A DNA stretch of 64,000 nt from Mayfieldus sp038329895 (GTDB lineage: Bacteria; Actinomycetota; Thermoleophilia; Solirubrobacterales; 70-9), in contig JBBQNM010000004.1 in the NCBI GenBank assembly GCA_038329895.1, forward strand, positions 1-64,000. The letters are read 5' to 3'. Position numbers and translations under genes: made by a program. The notes under the pieces are model-generated. The model did no database searches. It saw only the letters and a program-made list of their open reading frames with translations, and was not told the origin of the DNA. Each line of letters starts with the position of its first letter. Position 1 is the first letter of the stretch. Positions 43,066-49,928 of the stretch are shown here, one piece after another.

Positions 43066-43197
43066 TGGTTGGAGTGAGCTCCGACCAATGGGAAGCCCCG
43101 AGTCAGGTCGGGATCCTTCCTAGGGCTAGCAGCCCATACGCCTGGGACCCGTGCGTCCCCGGTTTCCCTCAGGGGCCTTCGGGCCTCTTTTTTTATG
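43066..43197 (+). ncRNA. Candidate small structured RNA
   Basis: About 130 bases between a good promoter and an intrinsic terminator with no convincing ORF. Several hairpins are visible, e.g. GGTTGGAG-TGAG-CTCCGACC near 43077 and a CCCGA...TCGGG pair near 43100. It does not contain the GGAAG-type loop of SRP RNA. Could be a regulatory RNA, a leader with attenuator for the small ORFs downstream, or an element control RNA. Confidence 0.5.
43171..43197 (+). terminator. Intrinsic terminator
   Basis: AGGGGCC-TTCG-GGCCTCT stem followed by seven T residues. One of the clearest rho-independent terminators in the window. Confidence 0.85.
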
Positions 43198-43227
43198 TCC
43201 AAAACCGCCTGAAAGGAGGTGAGAGCA

Positions 43228-43398
43228 GTGGACTGTGCAGAGGAGATGATCGTCTGGGCTCGGGTCCTTCTCGAGGCCGGGTATCCCTCCTGCCTGCTGG
43301 TCGAGTACCTGAGCCGCGAGTTTCGCCTCACGGCTCGAGAAGCGGTGCTCGTAACACTGGAAGCGCAGCAACTGGGCACGACAACCCTCGTCGCATAG
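43228..43398 (+). CDS. Small hypothetical protein, 56 residues
   Basis: GTG 43228 is preceded by a near-perfect ribosome-binding site (AAAGGAGGTGA, seven bases spacing), by far the strongest in the island. Product VDCAEEMIVWARVLLEAGYPSCLLVEYLSREFRLTAREAVLVTLEAQQLGTT is predicted as two or three helices. It starts about 30 bases after the terminator at 43197. The next small gene has a similar strong site, so they may be expressed together. No family recognised. Confidence 0.6.
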   Translation: MDCAEEMIVWARVLLEAGYPSCLLVEYLSREFRLTAREAVLVTLEAQQLGTTTLVA

Positions 43399-43462
43399 CA
43401 GCGGAGATTCTCGCTGCCCTCATCCAACCTCCGGGCGATCCGGGGATCAGAAAGGAGTGGTT

Positions 43463-43744
43463 ATGAGACGAAAAGTCTCAGTCCGCATCTCGCTCTCGGT
43501 GCTCGGTGACTTCGAGCTCGAGTTCGAGATGCACCGACCTGCGCCGCCGGCCCGCGAGTGGCGGGGTTCGCGCCGACGCGAATCCCGCCGGCCGGCGGCG
43601 AGGGTTGTCAGCCCCTCATCCACGCGCCCCTTACCAGGTGAGAAGCCTCAGGCTGCCCCGATCACGCACGCGCGGCAGATCCTCGATCCGCGCACAGCGC
43701 ACCACGAAGTACCGCTCGCGCCGCCCGGATGCGGCGGTCTATAG
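43463..43744 (+). CDS. Small hypothetical protein, probably chimeric
   Basis: ATG 43463 follows AAAGGAGTGG, another strong ribosome site. The first 25 residues (MRRKVSVRISLSVLGDFELEFEM) form an amphipathic strand pair. The rest is Arg/Pro-rich and runs into sequence related, in another frame, to an NTF2-fold gene fragment. The true gene may have ended earlier before a rearrangement fused it to the fragment. Confidence 0.45.
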   Translation: MRRKVSVRISLSVLGDFELEFEMHRPAPPAREWRGSRRRESRRPAARVVSPSSTRPLPGEKPQAAPITHARQILDPRTAHHEVPLAPPGCGGL

Positions 43745-44000
43745 GGGACGGGCCGATATCGGGAAGTTCTGGGACGAGTGGCATGAGCTGTGGAATCTGG
43801 AAATTGAGCCCTCGGAAATACGCGATCTCGGTGACGCCGTCCTGGTGCGCGCGGTACTCCGAACACAAGGCAAGTCGAGCGGGGTGGAGGTGGAGCGGTC
43901 GATTGGCTACGTGTTCCAGTTCGAGGACGGCCTGGTCCGGAGGGCTACGGCATATATGACGCCGCAGGAAGCACTCAAAGCCGCTGGGCTGCGGGAGTAG
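43728..44000 (+). pseudogene. SnoaL/NTF2-fold gene, 5' part missing
   Basis: AVYRGRADIGKFWDEWHELWNLEIEPSEIRDLGDAVLVRAVLRTQG...VERSIGYVFQFEDGLVRRATAYMTPQEALKAAGL is the C-terminal two thirds of a typical actinobacterial SnoaL-like protein. The expected N-terminal helix pair (MSQENVEIVRR type) is replaced by unrelated Arg-rich sequence. No good start codon precedes it. Confidence 0.7.
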
Positions 44001-44003
44001 GGG

Positions 44004-44216
44004 ATGTCTCAGGAGAACGTCGAAATCGCGCGGCGAATGTGCGCCGCCGCCTGGCGCAGACCCGAGCCTGACTACGACACGATCAATGCGCTTGGCCACC
44101 CCTCTCACGAGCTTGCCCGGGAACGTCTGCGTCGAGCCTATGGCGCAAACGTCGTGCCTATGCGTTCCAAGAGGTCGGGCGCAGATCGGTCGCCAGCGAC
44201 GGGGAGGGCTAGATGA
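44004..44216 (+). pseudogene. SnoaL/NTF2-fold gene, 3' part missing
   Basis: MSQENVEIARRMCAAAWRRPEPDYDTINALGHPSHELA is the usual N-terminus of the same family, but the frame soon leaves the family pattern and ends after 70 codons, 25 bases before a tRNA-Pro remnant. It lies directly after the 5'-truncated relative. The two cannot be rejoined into one gene because their order is reversed. Confidence 0.6.
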
Positions 44217-44241
44217 CAAGCCGATTTCGCGGCAGTTTGTT

Positions 44242-44262
44242 CCAGTCGCCCCGACTAAAGAA
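44242..44262 (+). repeat. tRNA-Pro 3'-end remnant with flank
   Basis: CCAGTCGCCCCGACTA followed by AAGAAA matches 34415-34436 apart from one missing base. It includes bases beyond the tRNA, as expected for an attachment-site copy. A hairpin (AATCGCC...GGCGATT) follows. Confidence 0.75.
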
Positions 44263-44318
44263 AATCGCCAACTTGCGGCGATTTCTTGCTTGGACGTAGG
44301 TTCGACAACCCCGCGACG

Positions 44319-44340
44319 GGGTCCATTTAGGGTCCATTCC
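44319..44340 (+). repeat. Tandem 11-bp pair, attachment module 4
   Basis: GGGTCCATTTA then GGGTCCATTCC, 57 bases after the tRNA-Pro remnant. A near-identical pair occurs inverted at 47840-47861. Confidence 0.7.
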
Positions 44341-44374
44341 TCTCAGCAGCGTCCAGCCGGCTAGCGGCGCCTTG

Positions 44375-44430
44375 CTCAGAGCCACGGTGTACGAAACCGA
44401 AGGTCACAGGTTCGAATCCTGTCGGGCGCG
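44375..44430 (+). other. tRNA-Arg-like 3' fragment
   Basis: A loop GTACGAA (anticodon ACG) between CGGT and ACCG, then T-arm ACAGGTTCGAATCCTGT and acceptor CGGGCGC. Upstream GCGCCTTGCTCAGAGCC could pair partly with the acceptor but leaves no room for a normal D arm. Likely an attachment-site remnant. Confidence 0.6.
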
Positions 44431-44548
44431 TTCCGTCTGTCTCCTTGAGACGCCGGGTTCTTCCCATTGCAGAGCCGGATGGGGTGACTGGGTCTGAATC
44501 CGGAGTTCCGATGCTCTCCGCGCCCATCCGGAGGTTTCCGCGAGGTCG

Positions 44549-44570
44549 TGGTCTCATCCTGGTCTCATTT
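44549..44570 (+). repeat. Tandem 11-bp pair, attachment module 5
   Basis: TGGTCTCATCC then TGGTCTCATTT, 118 bases after the Arg-like fragment. Same period as the other pairs. Confidence 0.65.
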
Positions 44571-44614
44571 CCTGGGCATCGCGGACTGCCGAAGCGAAAA
44601 CCGGCTCCGCGGCG

Positions 44615-44640
44615 CTGCTGCTTTCACGCGAAAGCAGCAG
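44615..44640. repeat. Perfect 10-bp hairpin
   Basis: CTGCTGCTTT-CACGCG-AAAGCAGCAG, about 90 bases before the next gene start. May be a terminator or operator. Confidence 0.5.
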
Positions 44641-44728
44641 TGGCGCAGTCCCTTCCCAGCCGCATGCACCGGCGCCCAATTCCGCTCGGGGCGATGAGCA
44701 CCACTTGGCTCAACCCTACACTCAAGCG

Positions 44729-46132
44729 ATGGCTGAGAAGCGTCGAGTAATCCGCCTCGAGGGACCGCGGTACGCGCGCGTGCGCTACGGACGGGCAACG
44801 CTGACGATTGCTCGCTGCGGGATCCTCAGCATGGGAGACTTGGGCAAGTCAATCCACGCCTACCAGCGCGAGGAGCTGAGCGCCGAGGAAGTGTGCGCTG
44901 CGTTTGTTCGCCGCCGCGTCCGCGAGCACTCGCCGAGCTTCGACTGGGAGACGGCCGATCCGCAGCGCTTACTGCGCCTAGTCGCTGAAGCCTCAGAGGA
45001 GCCCAAGTTTGCGGCGACCGACGCCGGGTCGGTCGCCGATGAACTCGCCCGTGCGGCCGATGCCGAGCTGAAGCAATTGAAGGAGGCGCTGCAAGGAATC
45101 GCGGTGCCAGTGATCAAGAAGCTCAGCGACTTGTTCGACTCCAAGAAGTACTCGCCGATCGGCAAGCTGCAGGCTGATGCGGCGGCGAAGGCAAAGCTGT
45201 TCGATCTCACCGGATCTAGCCGGTTGCTTCAGCAGATGAAGGCCTCCCTGCCGGACTTGAGCAAGTCCGGATTCGCCGGAGGCAGCGTGCGAAACCAGCA
45301 CCTGAAGCAAATCGGCGAGATCACTCGGGCCAACGCGCAGATTCCGAAGCTGACCGATCTCGGAATCACCTCGAAGGTTCTGGACCCGGATTGGTTCAAG
45401 GCCGCCGGCTGGATGCGCACGTTGCCCGACCCGGCGCCGTTCTTGCGTCGGCTCCAAGAGGCGACCGCCGGGATCGTCGAGCAGTTCAAGGCGGCATTGC
45501 CCGCCAACTGGCGCGAGCTTGAGCCCGAGGAGGTCGAGCAGGCCGTCGAGCTGATGAAGACCGAGGGCTGGGGCCTGGCCTGGGTCCCGCGCGAGGAGAT
45601 CCTGCGCCTGTTGCTAGCGGCGGTGACGCATGAGGAACGCTGCGCGGTGCTGATCGAGCACCGGGAGCAGATCATCGAGGACGTCGAGCAAGCCCTCGGG
45701 AAGGTCGAGCGCGAGGACATGCTGTACCTGGCAGGCGCGGGAGAGAAAGCGATCGCCGGCTACCGCGACGGCTATCCGGAGCTCGCTCAAACCTACGCCG
45801 CCGCTGCGATCGGCGAGGTCATTCACGGCCCCCTCGGCTGGGAGGGTTTTACGGAGGTTCGCCAGGCCTTCAAGGACAAGGACCCGATGCACGGTGTCCA
45901 GTACGCCTACTTCCCCTTCTTCGCTATGGGCCACGCCCTAATGCGGGTGCTCGATCGCTTCGAGAAAGCAGGGGCCGGGTTCAACCGCGCCCTGACGGTT
46001 CACCGGATCGGCTCGCCGCACACCGAGGCCAATCTGCTGATGGTGCTGATGCTCTTCGCCGGGCTCGTGCTCGAGGTCGAGTGGCTGCTGAATCGCCACG
46101 ACGTCGACCAACTCGACGAAGAGGCTGTCTGA
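44729..46132 (+). CDS. Unrecognised 467-residue island protein
   Basis: Start taken at ATG 44729 (MAEKRRVIR); ATG 44705 adds eight residues. Residues 1-60 form a small basic beta domain (IRLEGPRYARVRYGRATLTIARCG). The middle is helical, with LKQLKEALQGIAVPVIKKLSDLFD and a Ser/Lys-rich linker. The C-terminal half is helical, with a conserved-looking GYRDGYPELAQTYAAAAIGEVIHG, and ends in a hydrophobic helix NLLMVLMLFAGLVLEVEWLL. No catalytic motif is certain. Convergent with the next unrecognised gene, 30 bases apart, both between inverted attachment-site copies. Confidence 0.72.
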   Translation: MAEKRRVIRLEGPRYARVRYGRATLTIARCGILSMGDLGKSIHAYQREELSAEEVCAAFVRRRVREHSPSFDWETADPQRLLRLVAEASEEPKFAATDAGSVADELARAADAELKQLKEALQGIAVPVIKKLSDLFDSKKYSPIGKLQADAAAKAKLFDLTGSSRLLQQMKASLPDLSKSGFAGGSVRNQHLKQIGEITRANAQIPKLTDLGITSKVLDPDWFKAAGWMRTLPDPAPFLRRLQEATAGIVEQFKAALPANWRELEPEEVEQAVELMKTEGWGLAWVPREEILRLLLAAVTHEERCAVLIEHREQIIEDVEQALGKVEREDMLYLAGAGEKAIAGYRDGYPELAQTYAAAAIGEVIHGPLGWEGFTEVRQAFKDKDPMHGVQYAYFPFFAMGHALMRVLDRFEKAGAGFNRALTVHRIGSPHTEANLLMVLMLFAGLVLEVEWLLNRHDVDQLDEEAV

Positions 46133-46162
46133 CCGCGGCTACCCGTTGCCGCCCGCCTCCGC

Positions 46163-47428
46163 CTAGTTCTGCGCGTCTGCTTCGGCTACTTCCTCGGAGA
46201 CCATCCGCCACTTACCCTTTGTGGCTGGCACGTAGCGGCTGACGAAGGCGTAGTCCGGGCCCTCCGGGCTGAGGTTCGCTTCCTCGTCGGAGACGGGACG
46301 TGCCTTCTCCATGCGCTGTTTGACGTCAGCCGGGATCTCGCGATCAGCCTCGTCTCGTGGCTTCCCGAGCCGTACCTCCAGCGATTTCGCACTCTCGCGC
46401 CAGTCGGGTCGCATGTGCTTGTCCCAGAGCCGGGTCACTGCGTTGTCGATGGTGGAAGGCGGATACGGGGCGAAGGCCAGGACGCCGAGGTCTTTGATCG
46501 GCTCGGGCAGGGCGTCGTAGTGCTCGTCGAACTCGTGCAGCGCCGACTTGAGCTCCTCGCCGCCTAAGTACGACTGGTCTTCGCGCAGAAAGAGCGGCAC
46601 CGTTCGCTGGTGCAGGCGGTCGCTGGAAGTGAAGACCATGGCGAACGGCAGGTAGTAGAGATAGGCCATGTCGGCCTTGTTGCTCGCCCGCTCGCCGGAT
46701 ATGAAGCTGCGGTGGATGCCGAGGTAGAAGACCAAGTCGACCTTGAGCACGTGGGTCAGATAGGGCGCGAACTCATCAAGCCGGGGCCGCCCGACTGCCT
46801 GCCAGCGGGTGACGGCGAGCCGCTGGTACTCGTCTGGGACACCGAGGACATCGAGCGCCAGCTGGAACACCTGCGGGTCGTCGCTTGAGCAGAAGGAATC
46901 CACAAAGTCCTTCAACTCCTCGAGGGTGGAGATCTTGGTGTCGGTTGGGAGGACGTTCTTCAGCGCGCCGACGACTGCGGCCGGGTCCTGCTGGGCGAGC
47001 TCCGCTCGCCAGTCCCGCGCTACTTCGCGCTCAATCTCGAGGAACTCGTGGTTTCTCCAGCGCAGCAGTGCAGCCTGCTCGGGAAACTCGCCGACATGCA
47101 GGCCGACGCTGCCGTCGGGCGCGACCTTTGTCTCGCCCTCACCGATCAACACTTGGCCGGTCATCGGGATCTCTTCGCCCGTTAGCTCGCCGAGCAAGAT
47201 GTGACGGTGGTGGACATTGGGGTAGGCCTGCGACGGGGTCTTCTCGGCGAGCATCCCCACTAGGTCGTCTGGCGTCTTTCCTTTCGCGACGTCCTTCTCG
47301 AGGTCAGCGAGGGTCTCGACGTAGAAGACCGGGACGACGTTCGCCAAGAAAAAGGCGTCGAACCACACCGCTTCATCCATGCTCAATGCCTGAAGCGCTG
47401 ACTTGTCGAAGGTCGTGATCGGTCCCAT
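46163..47428 (-). CDS. Unrecognised 421-residue island protein, PIN-like N-terminus possible
   Basis: Start chosen at ATG 47428 (MGPITTFDKSALQAL), because upstream codons look non-coding. The opening TTFDKSALQALSMDEAVWFDAFFLANVVPVFYVETLADLEKDV has an early Asp and later Glu between hydrophobic strands, which recalls a PIN-like nuclease, but the match is loose. A His-rich HHRHILLGELTGEEIPM follows, then a helical C-terminal half with SSDRLHQRTVPLFLREDQSYLGGEELKSAL. Proteins of this kind are probably island cargo; a defence role is speculation. Confidence 0.72.
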   Translation of the reverse strand: MGPITTFDKSALQALSMDEAVWFDAFFLANVVPVFYVETLADLEKDVAKGKTPDDLVGMLAEKTPSQAYPNVHHRHILLGELTGEEIPMTGQVLIGEGETKVAPDGSVGLHVGEFPEQAALLRWRNHEFLEIEREVARDWRAELAQQDPAAVVGALKNVLPTDTKISTLEELKDFVDSFCSSDDPQVFQLALDVLGVPDEYQRLAVTRWQAVGRPRLDEFAPYLTHVLKVDLVFYLGIHRSFISGERASNKADMAYLYYLPFAMVFTSSDRLHQRTVPLFLREDQSYLGGEELKSALHEFDEHYDALPEPIKDLGVLAFAPYPPSTIDNAVTRLWDKHMRPDWRESAKSLEVRLGKPRDEADREIPADVKQRMEKARPVSDEEANLSPEGPDYAFVSRYVPATKGKWRMVSEEVAEADAQN

Positions 47429-47594
47429 GCGTTCATGCTGGCACGCGCGAGCCCGCTGTCTGCTTGGATCGCTTCCTTGTCTGCGCTGAGGTGCGGAGCG
47501 CTCCCAGCCGAACTCGCTTCTCCTTCGCGCGAAAAGCAAGAGCACTTACCGGTCCGAAATGAGGATGTTGCGACGAAGTGTCGAGCGAGCGATC

Positions 47595-47616
47595 GGTGCG
47601 CCAGTGGTGCGCCAGT
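47595..47616. repeat. Orphan tandem 11-bp pair
   Basis: Two exact copies of GGTGCGCCAGT. Same period as the attachment-module pairs, but I see no clear tRNA fragment at the expected distance on either side. Confidence 0.6.
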
Positions 47617-47839
47617 CAGAACCGAATTCGAGCGGTTAATGGCGGTCCGTAGCGGCCCGATTTGGCTTGAGCAAGCGATTTTCGCCGAATTCACGCGCGC
47701 GGATCCACATCTCTCCTCTCTGTCAAATCCGCGGCGGCCTCCGTCGCCTTGCTCCTTTGGTCCCGCCGCCGAGACTCGGTGACCGGCGCCAGCTCGAACA
47801 CCCTCTGCATGCCAGCTTGCTCTGCCCCTGCCGAGGGGA

Positions 47840-47861
47840 AAATGGACCCCAAATGGACCCC
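47840..47861 (-). repeat. Tandem 11-bp pair, attachment module 6 (inverted)
   Basis: Two exact copies of AAATGGACCCC, i.e. GGGGTCCATTT on the minus strand, matching the pair at 44319. It lies 64 bases from the inverted tRNA-Pro remnant. Confidence 0.75.
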
Positions 47862-47925
47862 GTGGCGCGGCACGGGGAGTCGCAGCCCTACGTGAAACCA
47901 TCGCAAAAGCGGTGGTTTCGATGAA

Positions 47926-47965
47926 TCGGGGCGACTGGCAGCGACCTTTCGGCCCCCAGCCGAAT
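47926..47965 (-). repeat. Inverted tRNA-Pro 3' remnant lacking the T loop
   Basis: On the minus strand ATTCGGCTGGGGGCCGAA and AGGTCGCTG are identical to tRNA-Pro. The sequence then jumps to CCAGTCGCCCCGA, missing exactly the eight bases GTTCAAAT. The loss leaves the T-stem halves joined directly. Confidence 0.85.
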
Positions 47966-48103
47966 ACTCCACCCTCCCGAGCGCATGCGGATCGTGCGGC
48001 TGAAGAAGGAGTGCAAACCGTGCGTCAACTCCGACTTCGAGGCGAATTGAGAGCATCTCAACACGCATGAGCCGCGCCTATCCGGCCTCAGACGACCCCT
48101 TCT

Positions 48104-48152
48104 CGCCGTCGTCATAATCCGCGTGTCGGGGGTTCGAGTCCCTCCCCCGGCA
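48104..48152 (+). other. tRNA-Met-like 3' fragment
   Basis: A loop containing CAT (CGTCATAAT), then TGTCGGGGGTTCGAGTCCCTCCCCCGGCA with an intact T-arm and 3' acceptor. The matching 5' acceptor (GCCGGGG) and D arm are missing upstream. It marks the right edge of the island, about 80 bases before the catabolic cluster. Confidence 0.7.
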
Positions 48153-48230
48153 TTCCTGATCCTCCTGCAAAGGCGGCTGTTCCGAAACTTTGTCCGTCCT
48201 TCCGTGGGGCACACCTCGGTCTTCGAAGGC

Positions 48231-49403
48231 CTATACGGGACGAGGTTCGCGTATCGGCTCAGTCAGGACCTCTACGTATGGACCCTCGCTCGGAGATCCT
48301 GGCGCGAACTTCGCCAGTCGCTCGAAGAATCGGTCCGGATCGACCGCCACCTCAGGACCGTTCACACCGGGATTATCGACCTGGTCCCCCAAAAGCATCA
48401 GAGTCGCAACGGCAAGCGGGATGCCCGTGTACTCTCCCATGTCGCGGTCGGGAATCGCCAGCGGTCGGGCCCCAACACTGATTGGCTCGCCATCCTTGAT
48501 CCCTTCGACGACCGCGAACAGGTCGGGAAAGGTGGGCGCGGGACCGGCAGCACTGCCGAACATGTCGGGCTCCAGAAGCAGCTTGTCGGAGGCGACCGAC
48601 ACATCAAGCTCGCCGCTCCTGACACGGTCCGCGATTCGGATAAGCGCGTCCATCATCCCGCGCCTTGAGGTCATTAAGTTGAGCGACTCGCGGACTCCCC
48701 GTTGCGCTCGGGGGATCGTCAACGGTTCTGGATGCCCGCAGGTCCAGGCCGGCTCCACGCCTCGGCCAGGATAGGAAAGGGGCAGCTCCTCTAGGGCCCA
48801 CGCCTCGACGAGTTTGCCGTCGCGCCAGACCTTTATTGGATCGGAGACGTTGTGAACCCAATGCACGACGTTCGCGGCTGCCTTGGGCTCCGGATTCTCG
48901 GGCGACCGGCGCGGGACGCCGGCGCCGGCCCGCCACGCAGTGAAGACGCGATCGACCTGGTCGCACTCGTTCATCGCCAGGGCTGCGAGCAGATTGCTGA
49001 TTCCGGGGCTCGCGCCCATCCCGATGACGGCAGTCACCCCCGCATCGCGTGCCCGCTCGTCGAGTTCCAGCATCTGCAGCGTCGGCTCCCAGTCGTCGCA
49101 GATGTCCAGGTAATCGATCCCGGCTTCGATCGCCGCTTCGAGGACGTGCCGGCCATGGCGATAGAAAGGGCCCGCGGTGCCGAGCACGACATCGACTCCT
49201 TTCAGCGCCGTCCGAAGGGCCTCATCGTCGTAAATGTCGAGGCGAAGCGCCGTGGTCTTTGAACCAGTGTCTTCTACCACCGCGAGCGCGCTTGCTTCGT
49301 CGATGTCCGCAACGATCACTTCATCTACAGCGGCATCCGCCGCCAGGGTGCGGCTGGCGTAGGCGCCCATCGCTCCGCCACCGCCCGATACCAAGATCCT
49401 CAT
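48231..49403 (-). CDS. Saccharopine-dehydrogenase-like NAD(P)-binding protein, paralogue 1
   Basis: 390 residues. N-terminal Rossmann fold MRILVSGGGGAMGAYASRTLAADAAVDEVIVADID, then GVDVVLGTAGPFYRHGRHVLEAAIEAGIDYLDICDDWE and VTAVIGMGASPGISNLLA, the usual signature of the saccharopine dehydrogenase / carboxynorspermidine synthase group. The C-terminal half carries the substrate domain. Members oxidise or form secondary amines between amino acids and keto acids. Last gene of the minus-strand cluster; a 402-residue relative lies at 61348. The actual substrate is unknown. Confidence 0.85.
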   Translation of the reverse strand: MRILVSGGGGAMGAYASRTLAADAAVDEVIVADIDEASALAVVEDTGSKTTALRLDIYDDEALRTALKGVDVVLGTAGPFYRHGRHVLEAAIEAGIDYLDICDDWEPTLQMLELDERARDAGVTAVIGMGASPGISNLLAALAMNECDQVDRVFTAWRAGAGVPRRSPENPEPKAAANVVHWVHNVSDPIKVWRDGKLVEAWALEELPLSYPGRGVEPAWTCGHPEPLTIPRAQRGVRESLNLMTSRRGMMDALIRIADRVRSGELDVSVASDKLLLEPDMFGSAAGPAPTFPDLFAVVEGIKDGEPISVGARPLAIPDRDMGEYTGIPLAVATLMLLGDQVDNPGVNGPEVAVDPDRFFERLAKFAPGSPSEGPYVEVLTEPIREPRPV

Positions 49404-49484
49404 CTGTCTGAGACTGCCGGAGGGGCGCTAACCCCCGCCGTCTCTATTGCACGCATCGCATCCCGAGCGTGTTCGGCGCACCCG

Positions 49485-49922
49485 TCAGTCACTTGGTACA
49501 CCGGTGCCACTCAGCGAACTCACTAACTCCGTGGGGTCAAAGTAGGCTTCTTCCAGAACTGTCTTTCCGTTCGCGATGGTGTGAAAGGTGGACACTCGGT
49601 ACGACACTTTGGATCGGGTTGCGGGGTATCCGTACAACTCACCAGAATGGATCCCTGAAACGACTAGCTGGAGCGCAGCTCGATCCCCAGAAGTCGTCAC
49701 GTGCCGAACCTCGATGCGGAAGTCGTCGAGGCCGCTTAGGAGTTCCTCGAGGTACCGCCGAAGCTCATCATGACCTTTGATCTCCGCGCCGTCAGCGGTG
49801 ATCTCTCGGACTAGGCAGTCGTCCGCGTAGTAGTTCATGAGGCCGTCAATGTCGCCGGCATTGAGGCTCGCGACTTGGGCCCGGACGATCTGCTCAGCGG
49901 ACTGCGGGCTGGATTCGGCCAC
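49485..49922 (-). CDS. SnoaL/NTF2-fold protein
   Basis: 145 residues. AEQIVRAQVASLNAGDIDGLMNYYADDCLVREITADGAEIKGHDELRRYLEELLSGLDDFRIEVRHVTTSGDRAALQLVV has the complete NTF2-like pattern: helix hairpin, pocket residues, then four strands. Likely an isomerase, dehydratase or ligand-binding protein of the catabolic cluster. It starts seven bases after the phosphotransferase stop, so it is cotranscribed. Confidence 0.85.
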   Translation of the reverse strand: MAESSPQSAEQIVRAQVASLNAGDIDGLMNYYADDCLVREITADGAEIKGHDELRRYLEELLSGLDDFRIEVRHVTTSGDRAALQLVVSGIHSGELYGYPATRSKVSYRVSTFHTIANGKTVLEEAYFDPTELVSSLSGTGVPSD

Positions 49923-49928
49923 GGAGTA

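Larger units (their letters stand above)
34430..48153. mobile_element. tRNA-anchored composite genomic island
   Basis: The left edge is the intact tRNA-Pro and the right edge a tRNA-Met 3' fragment. Inside are further tRNA-Pro, His-like and Arg-like 3' pieces, most followed by paired 11-bp tandem repeats. Cargo includes phage/plasmid-type primase, serine recombinase, restriction-modification genes, gene fragments and unrecognised ORFs. Core metabolic genes are absent, in contrast to both flanks. No intact tyrosine integrase is visible. The composite, layered nature is inferred from the repeated attachment-like modules. Confidence 0.75.
47429..48230. other. 800-base gap with attachment remnants only
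   Basis: Apart from the tandem pairs at 47595 and 47840, the inverted tRNA-Pro remnant and the tRNA-Met-like fragment, I see no supported gene. Open frames here have Arg/Pro-rich shadow composition and no ribosome sites. Confidence 0.5.

Noticed and set aside
43095..43150. Similarity to SRP RNA (GTCAGGTC ... AGCAGCC)
   Set aside because: The conserved GGAAG-type apical loop between the two segments is absent and the intervening bases do not fold as the SRP hairpin.
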